A stretch of DNA of 64,000 nt from Curvularia sp. ZM96 (Eukaryota; Ascomycota; Dothideomycetes; Pleosporales; Pleosporaceae). Position 1 is the first letter of the stretch; each line of letters begins with the position of its first letter. The position numbers were made by a program, and so were the translations under genes. The notes below the pieces were generated by a model. That model saw only the letters and a list, made by a program, of their open reading frames with translations. It was not told where the DNA came from and ran no database searches. The stretch covers positions 310,001 to 374,000 of the forward strand of contig JAJGBQ010000008.1 in NCBI GenBank assembly GCA_022457065.1, in the 5' to 3' direction. Of this stretch, positions 10,652 to 22,041 are shown piece by piece.

Positions 10652-12039
10652 GATTAGGAAGGCCTGAAGGGAAAAGAGGCTACAACACAACGGGCATACT
10701 GAAACCTTACATACAGCCGACGCCTTACAATCTGGTATGGGAAAACGATATTCTAGGGTATTGAGACAATACGTCTAAGAGGTAGGATGATGTTATGAGT
10801 AGCAAGAAGGATTCTCTCATTGATGTGGGGATGAGGGTTGGAGGCTAACTAAAGTCAACGTCAGAAGGTAATGATCTCTGCGGGGTAGCGATCACGTGAC
10901 TAGTGACATCCCGCCAAGAGGGGGCCTTCGGGAGGCCAGTAGAGCGAGGGAAGGCCATTGTCCTCCCAAACCTCCCACCAAGATAAGAAGCTAGAGAGGA
11001 CAGGACTACAAGCAATGGGTATAAAGGATGGACGGATTTCATTATTACACTTGTTTTACTTAACAATTAGTTAGATTAGATTACTTGTACTGAGTAGATT
11101 CATCGTACTCGGTTTCAGCTGCGTTTTCTCCACAGCTATGCCTAGCATGGCTAGCATAGCTAACAGCCGACCCTGCACAGACGTTAATCCGCGCCGCCTG
11201 GAATAGACTGCAATCGTTCTGCTATAGCCTCATAGTCTCTCATGTATTGCTAGTGAAGAAATCGACGCCGACCTTGTAGAAAGGACTTCCATTCGCTATG
11301 CGATAGTAGACCACGATCACACTTCTTTCTTAAAGACTTATTAGAAGGGCTTTTAGGTAGACGAATACTCTGTTCTTATTGAGAGAACTTGTCGAAATTT
11401 TGCAGTGCTACTCTTCTGCGAAGAATGATAGTTTGAACGCATGGTGCTAATACAGGGTTACAAGCAATCTTTAGAAGCAATGTGTAACCTTCGCTAGTAG
11501 TAAGCTCGAAACGTACAATTTGAAAAAGAAAAGGCGTTACGAGTCGCTTCATGTCTCGACATGAGAGTCAAAGTTGTTTCCATGCCAACACGCAAGCAAA
11601 ACCGATAATAGTGATCCAAAGCTCATCTAGGAGGAAGTGCGGGGCTGCGGCGTCGAATTTCCAGGAGCGTGCGGAGGTCTCAGGTTGAGACATCATCGCG
11701 CCTTGTTTGATAATAAGGATAAGAATAGGCAGCTCTTTATAACCGAGTGCGATTATTAGACGTCATTTGCTAAATAATAAAGTGAAATATAGTTAACTAA
11801 GCTAACTACAGTTTTAATTACGATTTCTTCGCAGCTACCGTGACTACCGAGGCGATGCACTACTGTAACTAGTTGGCCATAGTAGCTTGCAACAAGTCAC
11901 TAGTTGCAACACCCCCACCCACCCACTTCAACACGTGATAAATCCACCACCATGGCAGCCATCAATAAAGTGATTGCGGCATTCGAATGGTAAGGTCTAG
12001 AAGGTGGATTGCCATACCAGGCAGCTGTAGAAAAAATTC
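10652..12039. other. Stretch without a recognised gene
   Basis: Only short frames occur, rich in stops, with no family resemblance. A small inverted repeat (TTGCAAC..GTTGCAA) lies near 11887-11909. I see no tRNA or other RNA gene. Confidence 0.4.
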
Positions 12040-12073
12040 GGTGTTGACGTGTCGACGTTAACGCGTCAACACC
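12040..12073. repeat. 13-8-13 palindrome
   Basis: The left arm GGTGTTGACGTGT (12040-12052) and the right arm ACGCGTCAACACC (12061-12073) are reverse complements with one mismatch, around the 8-bp spacer CGACGTTA. It stands alone in non-coding DNA between the double zinc-cluster gene and copy B. Confidence 0.55.
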
Positions 12074-12180
12074 ACACGCAACACGGCTCCCATACAACTG
12101 CCTCTTTCGTCGCCCCATGTAGGATAGGCTACCTAGAGCTGGATTCAGGGCTCACGTCTAAGAAACTAATATAGCTAGCT

Positions 12181-12522
12181 CTATCTATGCCGTAAAATAA
12201 GTACAGTGCCCTCTTCATCTTCCCGCCGCTTGTCTATCTCGATGATATATTCCATTTGCTCCCACATACCGTCCAAATGCTCCTCTGGCGCCTCTCGCAT
12301 TATACTATCGTCGAACCCTTCCTCGTCTCGTGTCCTAATACACGAATCTAACCAATCTTCATATTCCTGTCGAACTACTCTAAGCTGAATCTCTCTGTAC
12401 GCTATGAACTTCTTTACATCCTTGACTGATGTGTACAACGTCCGAAATAGAAACCGAACGATTGCAATACGCCCTTCCTTAAAACCGTCAATTGCCCCTG
12501 GTGTAGCGTCCACATCCACCAC
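12181..12522 (-). pseudogene. Unrecognised C-terminal fragment joined to copy B
   Basis: An open frame of about 113 codons has no ATG near its beginning. It reads like coding sequence (acidic and Tyr-rich, with YEDWLDSC and EEHLDGMWEQMEYIIE) and ends in a stop at 12181. The neighbouring OrsD-like homology stops at about 12570, so this may be a different gene joined at a breakpoint, or a diverged end of copy B. I do not recognise it. Confidence 0.3.
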
Positions 12523-12569
12523 TCGAACTCGTCTGATTGGATATCGAGCAACTCGTTATCGTGTGGAAC

Positions 12570-13540
12570 CGCGAGTGTAATACACAGCCTGACTCTCGGG
12601 GTTCTGCAGTCGTGCCAGCGGCCGCTGATCAATGACAGTCGGCTGCGCAATACGAAGCCAGCACCGGATCTCCCGCGGCAGTGTTGCCAATCCACGGACG
12701 CATTTCTCAATCAGTCCTTCTGTTAGCTTTGCAGCCTGCTGCAGCCGTGCTTCGTTGCGGTCAGGCAAGCGGGTTTGATGTCCCAGATGCGCCAAATTTC
12801 GGCCCTCCAGTAATGTCAACCGCCCCGTTCTCTTGAACTAGCCTGTTTTATTAGTCTTTGTAGTTGGTGCTATAATTTCCCTATCCTTTACAAGCTATTC
12901 TCGCACTTTCTTCCATTTGATGAGTTGTTCGGCAATAATCTAACTACATATTTTTAATCTACTTTTCCTAGATTTTCTAGATTCACCCCAACACCTAAAT
13001 TAATTTAAAAAATATTTCTATAACCCACCACTTCTAAAACACGTCTAAACGTTAACAGAACAATAGAGCGCACTTTTCTCTCCCTTCTAAGCCTACTGGT
13101 GATTTTTTTTCCAGTATTTGCGTATAACGCTCTTGTTTATAGTGAGAAACGAGCATGTTTTACAATAAAGCCCATCTAGTGGCGTCCCCAACGCTTTAAT
13201 CAGCTTAGCCGGCTGCTCGGGAAGCTTAACATCCTTCGGTTCCTTCCTCTCGCAATATGCAAAGTGCTGCACAATCTCTTTTCGCACGCTAGCGGGCGTC
13301 GCATGCTGTTCAAACAGATGCTTGTCTAGATTGACCATGCCACTGCCATGCTACTTGCAAACGAGAACGCCAAAATCAACTAAAAAGCAGAAAATATCAT
13401 CTGAGTTCTCTAGCGAGACGACTGTTGTGCTGCGGGCGGGCAGGCTGCTGTTGCTGCTCTCTGCGTTCTATTGTTGTGCGGGCGCACAGGTGTTCCAGAC
13501 GGGGAGCTCTATGGTAACCCTACCCTACCCCAAGTTGGAT
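12570..13540 (-). pseudogene. OrsD/DUF3505-like C2H2 protein, copy B, decayed
   Basis: It is homologous to copy A along its N-terminal half. The first finger region is NLDKHLFEQHAT, the second is CKTCSFLTINKS, and the LPDRNEARLQQAAKLTE and LARLQNPESQ blocks are kept. It carries several stops and frame breaks. Compared with A, many differences are C-to-T or G-to-A: CTGCAG at 708-713 in A reads CTATAA at 13018-13023 here, all three changes being of the CpA-to-TpA type. Telomere-like AACCCTACCCTACCC lies at its 5' side (about 13517-13532). It is truncated relative to the full family. Confidence 0.7.
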
Positions 13541-13751
13541 TGTACAACTTAAATCAGCCTGTAATATACCCAATCTGTGAGGGTCAGCTCAATAAGTGTG
13601 TTCGACAAAGTTTGGTATAGGGGCTAAGTGCTCAAGGCCAAAAGCAACAGTTTGGCTATATTAATTTATTGGATTTCTTCTAACTAATTCATAAAAATCA
13701 AGCACTAGTCAGGGTTCCAGCTACAAAGACTGCTCCATGTTCGACCAGTAG

Positions 13752-16700
13752 CTAGTTTCTCAACGATATTTGCGCTTTTTGTACCATTCGTGTCCATACC
13801 CATAACTGCCGTGTAATCTCAGCACACTCGATTCCTGACACAACCAGCTTCCTACAAAGCCACATTGTCACATCCTCGTCGTGCATCTCTCTGTACTCTT
13901 CGTCGCCTTCTTCTTCGATCGTGGTATACAGATCTAGCGCGTATCTATTGTCGCTGCATTGGAAGAGTCCAACGACAGTGTTGTATACTAAGCGTCCATA
14001 TTGACACTTTTGTGACGGTCGCATCTGCCAGTGGCCGTCACTCGATTTTGTCCACCGATCACAGAACTCTCGAGGGACACCACATCTCGCACAACCGCCC
14101 TGCGCTTTAAAACCCTCTGCAAAGATTGCTTCGCCCATGCGGATTGATCGCTGCCTTGCTCCGCCTCGTTTGCAGTCACGCAAGCTGTGCTTGATCTGCA
14201 TTCCATTGAGCCCACGTCCTGCACAAAACCCACACTTTCCGACCCACCAATCTAGTGCATTTCGCCAGCCCTGCAACTCCTCCTCGTTGTCCCAGCCGTT
14301 TTCGCATAGAGATGGGAATTCTTCAGCTACATGGAGATTCCTTTCCACCAAGGAACTCGACTTTCTAAACTCAAAAGCACGTACAAGGAGTTCGAACACA
14401 AAAAGAAGTCTGTAAATCTTTGTACCGTCGAAATCAATGATTCGCTCAAACCAATATGCCATATGGTTTTCCGCCATAATGTCGACTCTTTCTTCGTCAC
14501 GAAGCCGCTGCGATAGAAATTTTCCGAGGATCTGGTCGTCATACGCGCAAAGTGCTGCTACGGTCCTTTTCACTAAAGGCTTATTTTCACATTCACCATC
14601 CCCATACGGCGATGTGTTCAGACGGTTTCTCCAAAAACGTTGAACTTCCTCGTGCTCTGTCTCATGCAGCCTCATCATTGCTTTGATGTCTCCACATATA
14701 GAATCAGTCTGGGAGCACATAATGCAACCTCCAGAGCTAGCTGTGAACCGTGGAAGCGTCAGGCCTTGGAGCCAGTTGAAGATTCGTCGAGCCTTTTCAG
14801 AATCATCCCATCGATCACAACATTCCAGTTCGTGATCTGGTTCTGGTTTCCTACTCTTCACATAGCACAGCTGACAACCAACATTCTTCCATCGCTGGAA
14901 TTTTTCACATAGAGCCTGTAGCCGGCGACGTGAATTCCACACGTGGTCAAAGTCTATTTCACCGCTATTAATATGTGCCGAGATCAATTTTCTTTCCTCA
15001 ATGACGCTGTCACGCTCAAATGGACTTGGGCGTCCAAAGACAGGCAAGGACCCTGGCCAGAGGTTCTTGGGAGCACTGTTGTAAAAGGCAGATTCAATAG
15101 CTGTTACCCATGGACCGTTGCCTACTCTACGACTTCCATGCATAAGTGCAACATGGCTGTCCCCCACGAGCGGGCATTCCATGTCACCTTGAGTGATAGA
15201 AGCAGTACGGCGCTGTTTCGAAGTCCCTTGGTCGATAGATGACGGCAATGCTCTCTTCTGAGCTTTTGTTGTCTCAGGACGGGTGTTATCAGTTGCAGGT
15301 TGCAGCTGCAAGAACTTATGCCACTCGTACGACGCCCATTCGTAAACTCGCAGTAGCGCAGGTTGAAGCGAGTCTGGAAATGCGCCATCTATGCCGTATG
15401 TTGTGTCTCTTTGTAACGGTCGATGCCCACTTTGCCATGCAAACACCACATTGATATCGGCTTCTGTGCTCCGATCGTCATGCTGATTAAAAGGTTTCGA
15501 GATTTGGCGAACGTGTTTCTCTGTAATAGCGATCGATACCTGCCGATATATCTTGACACTTAGTGGGTGACCTAGGGTAAGCGTAGTTTGGCGCATGAGT
15601 ATTTTCGTGAGTGAGCTCGTCTTTAATGGTCTGCTTGGGGAACTTGGCGAAGAAAAGAGCAAGGTGCTGTCTATATCCATCCCTAGACAAGCTCGATAGA
15701 GCATGCATGCAAAGGGCCGTATGAACACAAGGTAATAGTACATAAGTCTGCCCGCCTCTTCTGGAAGAAATCTAACGACGATAAATTCGTGGTTGGTTGC
15801 CCAGCGGGATTTACCGTGCCTAAAGATCAGAGCCATCTTGCGTGAGTACACAAATATACCACGAGAGGTGGAAGGACCATTGCAGTGCTCAAGAGCCGAC
15901 AGCTCGGTAACTCGGGGGGCTTGCCCCCCTACAAGATAGGCCAATAACATCACCAACTCAGTCATTTCGGAGTATTGGTCCAAGTACTGACGAACGGCTT
16001 GGCGATTCCAGTCGTTGTCTGTCATCAAGCCGCTAACAGTGTCAAGAGAAGCCCTGCGAGATAAGTCCAGGTACGACTCCGCAAGGCCGTTTGCCGTATC
16101 AGTCACGAATGAATAGCCGGCAGTAGTGCAAGCGAGATTATCGTGTATGTAACTTAAATCGAATAGCGGATTCTAGCTATACATTAGTTGTTTGCATAAA
16201 AGCGACGCGGCTAGCAGGGTATCGTGGCTAATCTGCCGGAATTGTGCCATAGACAGCTGCGCGTTGTCCCAAGAAACGACTTGCCCATCCTCGCTCCAGG
16301 TCACACGAAACGACGGACCGTCAGAACGACTAATGACACGCCCATAATCGCGTAGGCTGAGAAGCTCGTTCATTGGTGCTGGCGATCCTAGGCACAAAGT
16401 CTTTTTGCGAACCTCGTTAAGGAGATCAGTCTGCCCGTGTCGTGGCCTGGCTGTCCACCCCAAGCGGACATGAGCGAATCGAGGAAGAGTAGCTTCAAGA
16501 ATGATCATTCTCACACAGTATATCATGGCTGACAACTTTGATGTATAGCTTTTCGCGCGTTCAAAAGTGGATCCATCGTGGCTAATCCCTAGAACGCCGC
16601 TGGCATAGATTAGCAAGGTAGAGGATGGCTTCCCGTCTTCATATTCCTCGGTCGACAGGAACTTCACAAAGCAGAAAATCACATCTTCTAGCACAATAGT

Positions 16701-18143
16701 CCACTCTGCGTTTGTCGTATCTTCTTGAGCTCCAGGATTGCCTTCGTTATCAGAATCAACTGGGATGGAGGCTGTGTCTTCGACTGCAGGTTGCTTTGTG
16801 CGCCTCGAACGAAGCAGGCGCCCTTCGCCTTTCTGGTTTGAATCCACGCATTCTAGCGGAGCCTGAACGGCTCTTTCCATATCATCCCCGTCCAACTCTT
16901 CAACACTGTCATCTGTGATGGTTGATGCAATCTCGTCAAAGTCATCGTCCGACAACCATCCAAGGTCGCCTGGAGTAGCGGGCTCTGACTCGGGTGGATA
17001 GAGTTGCGACTCTTTCCCTTGGGCTTCGGGCATCCTTACCCATATCTCATCATGCCACAGCTGCTTCAGTGCCTGATCTTGTGCATCTGTCAAAGATCTC
17101 CGTAGGAGATTTTGTCTTACAGGCTCACCTAATCTCCAGAAGCGCACGCAAAAGCACACGGCCTTCTTGAAGAGCCTTCTGTATCCTTGAGTGGTTGCCT
17201 TGCGACCGACTAGCTCAAAAGGCGCTTTATAGGTACGGTCCGGGTACGAGCTGCGGAGCAAACAGCGAATGGAGACGTCAGTATGGCGGACAGTGTCTTC
17301 ACAGCGATCAAAGATGCGATCCAGAGTAGTGACTATATGGCGAAGTTTGAGTTCATCTTCTTTGCTGCTAGATATGGCCGTTCCGTCATGGATTTCAATT
17401 TCCAGGTTCTCCCCGGTACCACACGGGATCTGGGCAAGCTGCACAAGAAGTTTCCGATCGGCGCCAACAAAGGTCTCGGCCCACTGAGTGCGCCGCATCC
17501 AGTTTGTGTTGAGAGCCATGTCAGGGCTGCTGGTATCGATGCTTGATCCTTTTAACTGACCCCTGATGCGTACGAGCTCGTCACGATGTAGCTGTTCGAG
17601 GCGCTGCATGCGTGGCACAGATTGCTGTAGCAGGCTATTATCAAAAGAGCTGCTAATCGACACTGAGCGATCCTCTTCTGTTACGATCCAGTATCCGTAC
17701 GCTCCGTTTCGGTCCCAGCTTTGGAGCATAAGACTATTAACTACATGCTCGCCACGCCATGTCGCTGTCTTCCGCTTTATGCCATGTTCCTTCGAGAGGT
17801 GGCGGCTTAGAACTTCAGTGCTTGTTGTTTTGAGTTCGCAATGCTTGCACTTGACCCCGAGATGCTTGGAGAGATGAGGGTGAGGGAGAGAATGATCCGG
17901 TCGCAGCCTCAGCTCCTTCGGCCCCAGAATGGTATATGGTCTCAGCTGTCGGGACGCCTCTTTTGCCAAAGCCTTTGGGAGTTTGTGTTTCTCTACCACA
18001 TGGTCCGCCAAAGAATTGATCCCATTTAGAGCAAATTGGCATGTACGACAGATAATGGTGGGCTCTGGCTCATTGACATGGAGGTTCAGCCGCTCAAGGA
18101 GATCTCTTACGGATGGCGCAGGGAAGGTTGCGTGATCAGCCAT
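13752..18143 (-). pseudogene. C2H2 / tyrosine-recombinase-like protein with Cys-rich tail (gene 3), one in-frame TAG
   Basis: The start is ATG at 18143 (MADHATFPAPS). The frame is open to 13752, except for one TAG at 16173-16175 (codon 657 of 1463). The relatives' alignment puts Trp there, so TGG-to-TAG, a CpA-to-TpA change on the other strand, explains it. Domains: two C2H2-like fingers (CRTCQF..H..H and CKHCEL..H..H), a helical middle with an acidic stretch, then the recombinase-like block with R744 (GGQAPRVTEL), Lys in RHGKSR, Arg in YRQVSI, H907 (SGHRPL) and Y916. The last 480 residues form an extra Cys/His-rich region (CQLCYVKS, CIMCSQ, KCGFCAG, GCARCGVPREFCDRW). I recall a similar tail in fungal telomere-linked RecQ-type proteins; no helicase is present here. 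The part after the TAG still encodes the whole Arg-to-Tyr block. Confidence 0.75.
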
Positions 18144-18299
18144 TATAGCTCGGCGTGGAGGCAGATACACAGGCAGTATAATCTTTAGCGACAAGTGGTT
18201 TGGGATGATGTATGCGCTGTTAAACTATGCGGTTGTTTATCTGCGTTGAGGATATCAATGCGTGAGATTACCTCAGGGGGTGGCCCGAGCGGTGTCAGA

Positions 18300-18905
18300 T
18301 TTCCTGACAGGGTTTAGCTTTAGAACAGGAGGGTGTTCTAAAACCGATAGTTACCTCGAGAGAGTAACAGCCAGGAATGGGAGCTCACTGGAAGAGGGCA
18401 ACAGTTGCCTTCGTTTGAAAGCCGCCTTCCCTTGCCCACTTAATCTCGACATAGATAGCAAGTTGAACTACATTTCTATTATACACTTCTTAGACTTGTA
18501 TATATCATTCTGGATTTTATTGTAGATATCTGTAGTTGTAGTACTTTCCTAAGAACTGCACGCAGTATACGTAACCCTAACTTAGGGTTAAGTTGGGGTT
18601 AAGCCCGTAGCGCAACCCTAAGCGCAACCTTAGGCGTAACCCTAAGTCAGCATGGGCCATAGCTACGAACACCAACCCTCTAGCATACGCTATTGAATAA
18701 CTTGCGCCATCTGTATTGCAGCATGGCAAGAAGCAGCTTGTTCGATGCGCATGACTTTCTTGCATCACTGACACAAGTTGCACGAGTTTCTAGCATGATT
18801 CTGGTTCTTATTCAACGCTCCTAGAATTCTGCTGAACCCTAACGCTAAACCTAACAGAGTTTAGTTTTGGAATGGGGGAGCATTCCAGAACCGAATACCT
18901 GAGTA
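18300..18905 (+). repeat. R1 repeat 5' of gene 3, with palindromes at both ends
   Basis: Parts in order: palindrome 18317-18344 (11-bp arms, 6-bp spacer GGAGGG); GGCAACAGTTGCC near 18398; an A/T-rich stretch; telomere-like AACCCTAACTTAGGGTTAAG at 18573-18592 with more CCCTAA units to 18646; a conserved block; AACCCTAACGC at 18836; palindrome 18864-18891 (spacer GGGGAG); and a sharp end after CCGAATACCTGAGT (18904). The copies at 31.5 kb and 45.0 kb stop at the same base. Confidence 0.7.
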
Positions 18906-18916
18906 GGGTCTCATCT

Positions 18917-19308
18917 ATGATTCAACGTGCCTGGGGCGTTGTCAAAAAGACATTTGCTTATGTCGGTCCGGCATATGCCGGCTACTTAATTTATGTAAGG
19001 CAACGCTTACCGAGGACTGATCCCATCTGACAAGAATAATACTGTAGACTTTGCTCTTCCATGAACGATCAAGCGTAGATTCTACGATTCCGAAAGTTTT
19101 CACGATAGTCTCTGGAGTGTACATTGGTGTTGCTGTTCTAGGTGGACTGACTACAGGGTTGTGCGTTGTGGGAGGCGCTGCTACCGGCTGGTGCATTGAC
19201 AAGTACCGCTCGTGGCAAACTACCTCTCGCCGAAGCACATCTGGAATTAGGCTTAATTTATATGTGTATGAGCAAAGGTATACGCACTTTCGTGTCCATA
19301 TTAGTTAA
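18917..19308 (+). CDS. Small predicted protein with glycine-rich hydrophobic segment, two exons, 112 aa
   Basis: ATG at 18917 opens a 26-codon exon (18917-18994). GTAAGG..CTGTAG (18995-19047, 53 bp, with a CTGAC branch-like site) joins it in phase to 19048-19308. The first exon reads MIQRAWGVVKKTFAYVGPAY. The second has a long Gly/Val-rich hydrophobic stretch around VSGVYIGVAVLGGLTTG that could cross or sit in a membrane. The ATG lies only 12 bp beyond the R1 border, so the native promoter or earlier exons may have been displaced. I do not recognise the family; the phase-matched splice is the main support. Confidence 0.4.
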
Positions 19309-21427
19309 GAGGACCTGGAGAGCACATCGTGGAGAAAACGGACGCTCGTTCTAAGAATTTCTTTTGTTCGCTACAAATTTATGATTCTCTTACGGATTGG
19401 TGTATAAGAGGAGTCCCTAACGTGCCAAATTCCGCAATTTTGTCTTTGCGTCTAAAAGTGTGCTATAAGAAATATGGGGAGAACTTTGGTTTACTCTTAT
19501 AAATATAAAAGAATAACTAAGTGCCCTTTAGATAGCTTCTGCCCCAAGCCCCGAAGAATAGCATCAAATAGATCTCATACCAATTGCAGAACTCGTTCCT
19601 GGCATCCGATCAGGGCACGCTAAACGATAGTCATAGTTAATTACTCGCAAAGCATCATATACTAAGGCTAGATATGGTGAGGGTTTTCAGTGTAAAGTCA
19701 GCCACTGCGCTCGGTAGGAAAACCTGTTGCTCGATTGCGAGAAAGGCTTTTGAGATGAAGACCCTGGAAGCAGATGTGACATCCTGCTCGCTGAGTAGAG
19801 ATAGGATGTGCAAGTGTTCAGGCTGTTCCGCAAACAACCTTTTGAGTTAAACTGCTAGTACAGGTTGCCCTCCGTCACTTGATGCGGTAGCCGAGGTACT
19901 CGAATTCCCCCCATCAGACCACCTGTCGGCGCTGAGGTTAGCCGGTTGCGTGTTCTGCGATGCTAAAGGCTGTGCATAAGCTTCTAAGCAATCGAGTTTG
20001 TGCATAAACCTACCTTACAGCTTTTTTAACGTCTTCTCTTGACATCGAGTACAGTTTTCAACACATCTTGATAACTCATAAAGACCCCCAAGGATAGCGA
20101 CTCTTTACGACTCTTAACAACACGGAAGCGCCTTTCAAACGAGTGCCATGCAACGAAACCCCTGAACCGAGCTGGGGTCGACAATCTCCGCAACTCACAC
20201 CAACTCCTTCACCCTCGCCATCGCCGAAGACATCGCATCGCCAACTGCAATCCTTTCCAACTCCACCCGACACGTCACCCCTGCGCAAGGATCCAGCTTC
20301 CGCATCACCTAACAAACCCGCCGCCGCACGTCGCAGACCTCGTCACCAGCAAGTTTCGCAAACCCCAAAGCAGCCCTTTCACACTATGCTTCTTCGCTCA
20401 CGAGCCCGCATGGGTCGAGCCCAGGAAAGGCGCTTTTTCGAGCTGGATGCGTCTGGCCGAAGGCACAGGCGCATTGTTGAATGATGAGCACGGAACAGAC
20501 AAGTGACAAGATTGAACCATCACCACGCGTAAGCAGAACATATGGACAATATGTATGGAATGACCAGACGCAATTGGGTACCACTATTGCTGTATCTCTC
20601 GAGGATACCCGCTGATGATGTATAGTAGCAGTTATCGACGACCTAGACACCCGTCCCGCCTCCGCACCGAGACGATCTCGCATAGTCATGTTTTGAGAGG
20701 GAATCCCAAAGGCTGGATGTACCGCAGGCCTATGCTGAGCGGGTGCTAGTGTGCTGGGTGATGGGAACGTCCACTTCGCAAGCAGTACGATATGGGCAGT
20801 GCAAGGCAGAAGAGAGAATGATATGGTGCAATGGTACCTGGAAGGGTACTGCTGACAAAGTCGGCAGATAGGATTATGGAAGAAAATGCCGGCTTCGAAC
20901 GAACTGCCAGTGTATTAATGGGACATGACACGGGGACATGGAGTGAAGAGTTTAAGCTCTAATCAATAAGAAGACAATGTACGTGTATGTAGTGAGACGA
21001 CATTGGTTGAAATGCGTCATTATGAGCCGCTGGTCGCCTGTGCATAGTTTGTTCTTAGTAACTTTCGCGGATGCTGTGCTACAACTCATAACTGACTCCT
21101 AGCTTCTCGCAATAGACTTCGTTGGTAGTATCAGGAGCCTCCACCTCTGATCGCTGTTCCAGGACCATAAACTGCTGTATGTTATCAACCCAAACGCCAC
21201 GCATCCCGCCACTTCGTGGCCGTAGCTTGAAACGCTTGCTTTTTTCTTTCCAGACACGATAAGTTCTCCAGTAAATCCCCTCTCTTCAACTTCTTCAATC
21301 AATGCTCGTTGCGCATATGTCGATTACGAGTGTCGAACCAGTCTGCATCCTCTGAATGAAGACGCGAAGAGTATCTGTTGATGGGCCTGAGATACGTACG
21401 TTCGTGGCTATACCGTCGCATCCTACA
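19309..21427. other. Mostly non-coding stretch
   Basis: An R2-terminus-like fragment (GCATCATATACTAAGG) lies at about 19654-19669. A Pro/Ser-rich frame at 20098-20484 is listed separately. Nothing else stands out. Confidence 0.4.
20098..20484 (+). other. Pro/Ser/Arg-rich open frame without a start codon
   Basis: This is about 128 codons between TAG (20095-20097) and TGA. The content looks protein-like: PTPSPSPSP, SFPTPPDTSP, then an Arg-rich end (RARMGRAQERRFFELDASGRR). There is no ATG before the Arg-rich part. It could be one exon or a remnant of a regulator with SP/TP sites. Chance opening is possible because the region is C-rich. Confidence 0.25.
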
Positions 21428-21600
21428 CATTATGCCAAGCGAATTGCAGTCGCTTTGGAAACTACGGTCTGACACCTACCCCTGCAAATTCATCTCGCTA
21501 CTTCACAACTCTCCTTAATCTAGTATCTACCTAACCCCATTTCCCTATTTTACGTGCTCATACGCACCTATACGTGTATGTATATACTTACATCTTCTAC
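21428..21600 (+). repeat. R4 dispersed repeat, copy 1
   Basis: This is about 170 bp similar to 53685-53855. Shared landmarks are TTTGGAAACTACGGTCT, CCCCTGCAAATTCATCTCGC, TATCTACCTAACCCC and a CGTGTATG-like end. It is non-coding and its origin is unknown. Confidence 0.5.
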
Positions 21601-21843
21601 AAGTTCTTGAGCTTCTCTGCCGCGAATACTGAGTTACGTCGGAGTTTTTCTAACTCTCCGTAAGAGCTTGCCCCGCCAAGAGGGATGTCACATTAGTGAC
21701 ATGATTATAGCACGGTAAAAGGATTGCGGTACAATTGATTAGAGGAATCTTCAAACTCCTTATTGTCCCTGGGCTCAGGCAGTTTGAACGTAGGTATACG
21801 CCTAAGTAGTTAGCTATTATAAGCATATCATGCATACCAAGCA

Positions 21844-22041
21844 TACAGTTGGTAGCGGCTGCGGCTTCACCCCTGTACGAAGTTGCGCAGCGGTTTTGAG
21901 CAATCTCACTCTCCGTATATGGCTTAGCGCAAGATGTCAGCTGGAGAACAACCGATACGATTGGTCAATGCCCGATTTTATGATGACTGGACTTTCGGAA
22001 TGCTGCTTGCGGAAGTGAAGCCGCAATCGCTAATGACTGTA
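21844..22041. mobile_element. M1 MITE, copy 1 (198 bp)
   Basis: The ends are TACAGTTGGTAGCGGCTGCG and, inverted, TACAGTCATTAGCGATTGCG, followed on each side by GCTTCAC. The interior is non-coding. The TA at each end fits a mariner-type target duplication. The same family lies at 44678, 46943, 54574 and 63439. Confidence 0.65.

Noticed and set aside
13865..15454. Several 60-100 codon plus-strand frames opposite gene 3
   Set aside because: Shadows of a coding frame supported by homology to genes 2 and 4.
18279..18312. GGTGGCCCGAGCGGT looks like the A box of a tRNA-Ser or tRNA-Leu gene
   Set aside because: No B box (GGTTCGA-type) follows at a suitable distance and the cloverleaf cannot be formed; the sequence runs into the R1 palindrome instead.
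9585..18905. A complete Starship-type giant element
   Set aside because: No DUF3435 captain was recognised and the block is far smaller than known Starships; the recombinase-like genes here have C2H2 fronts.
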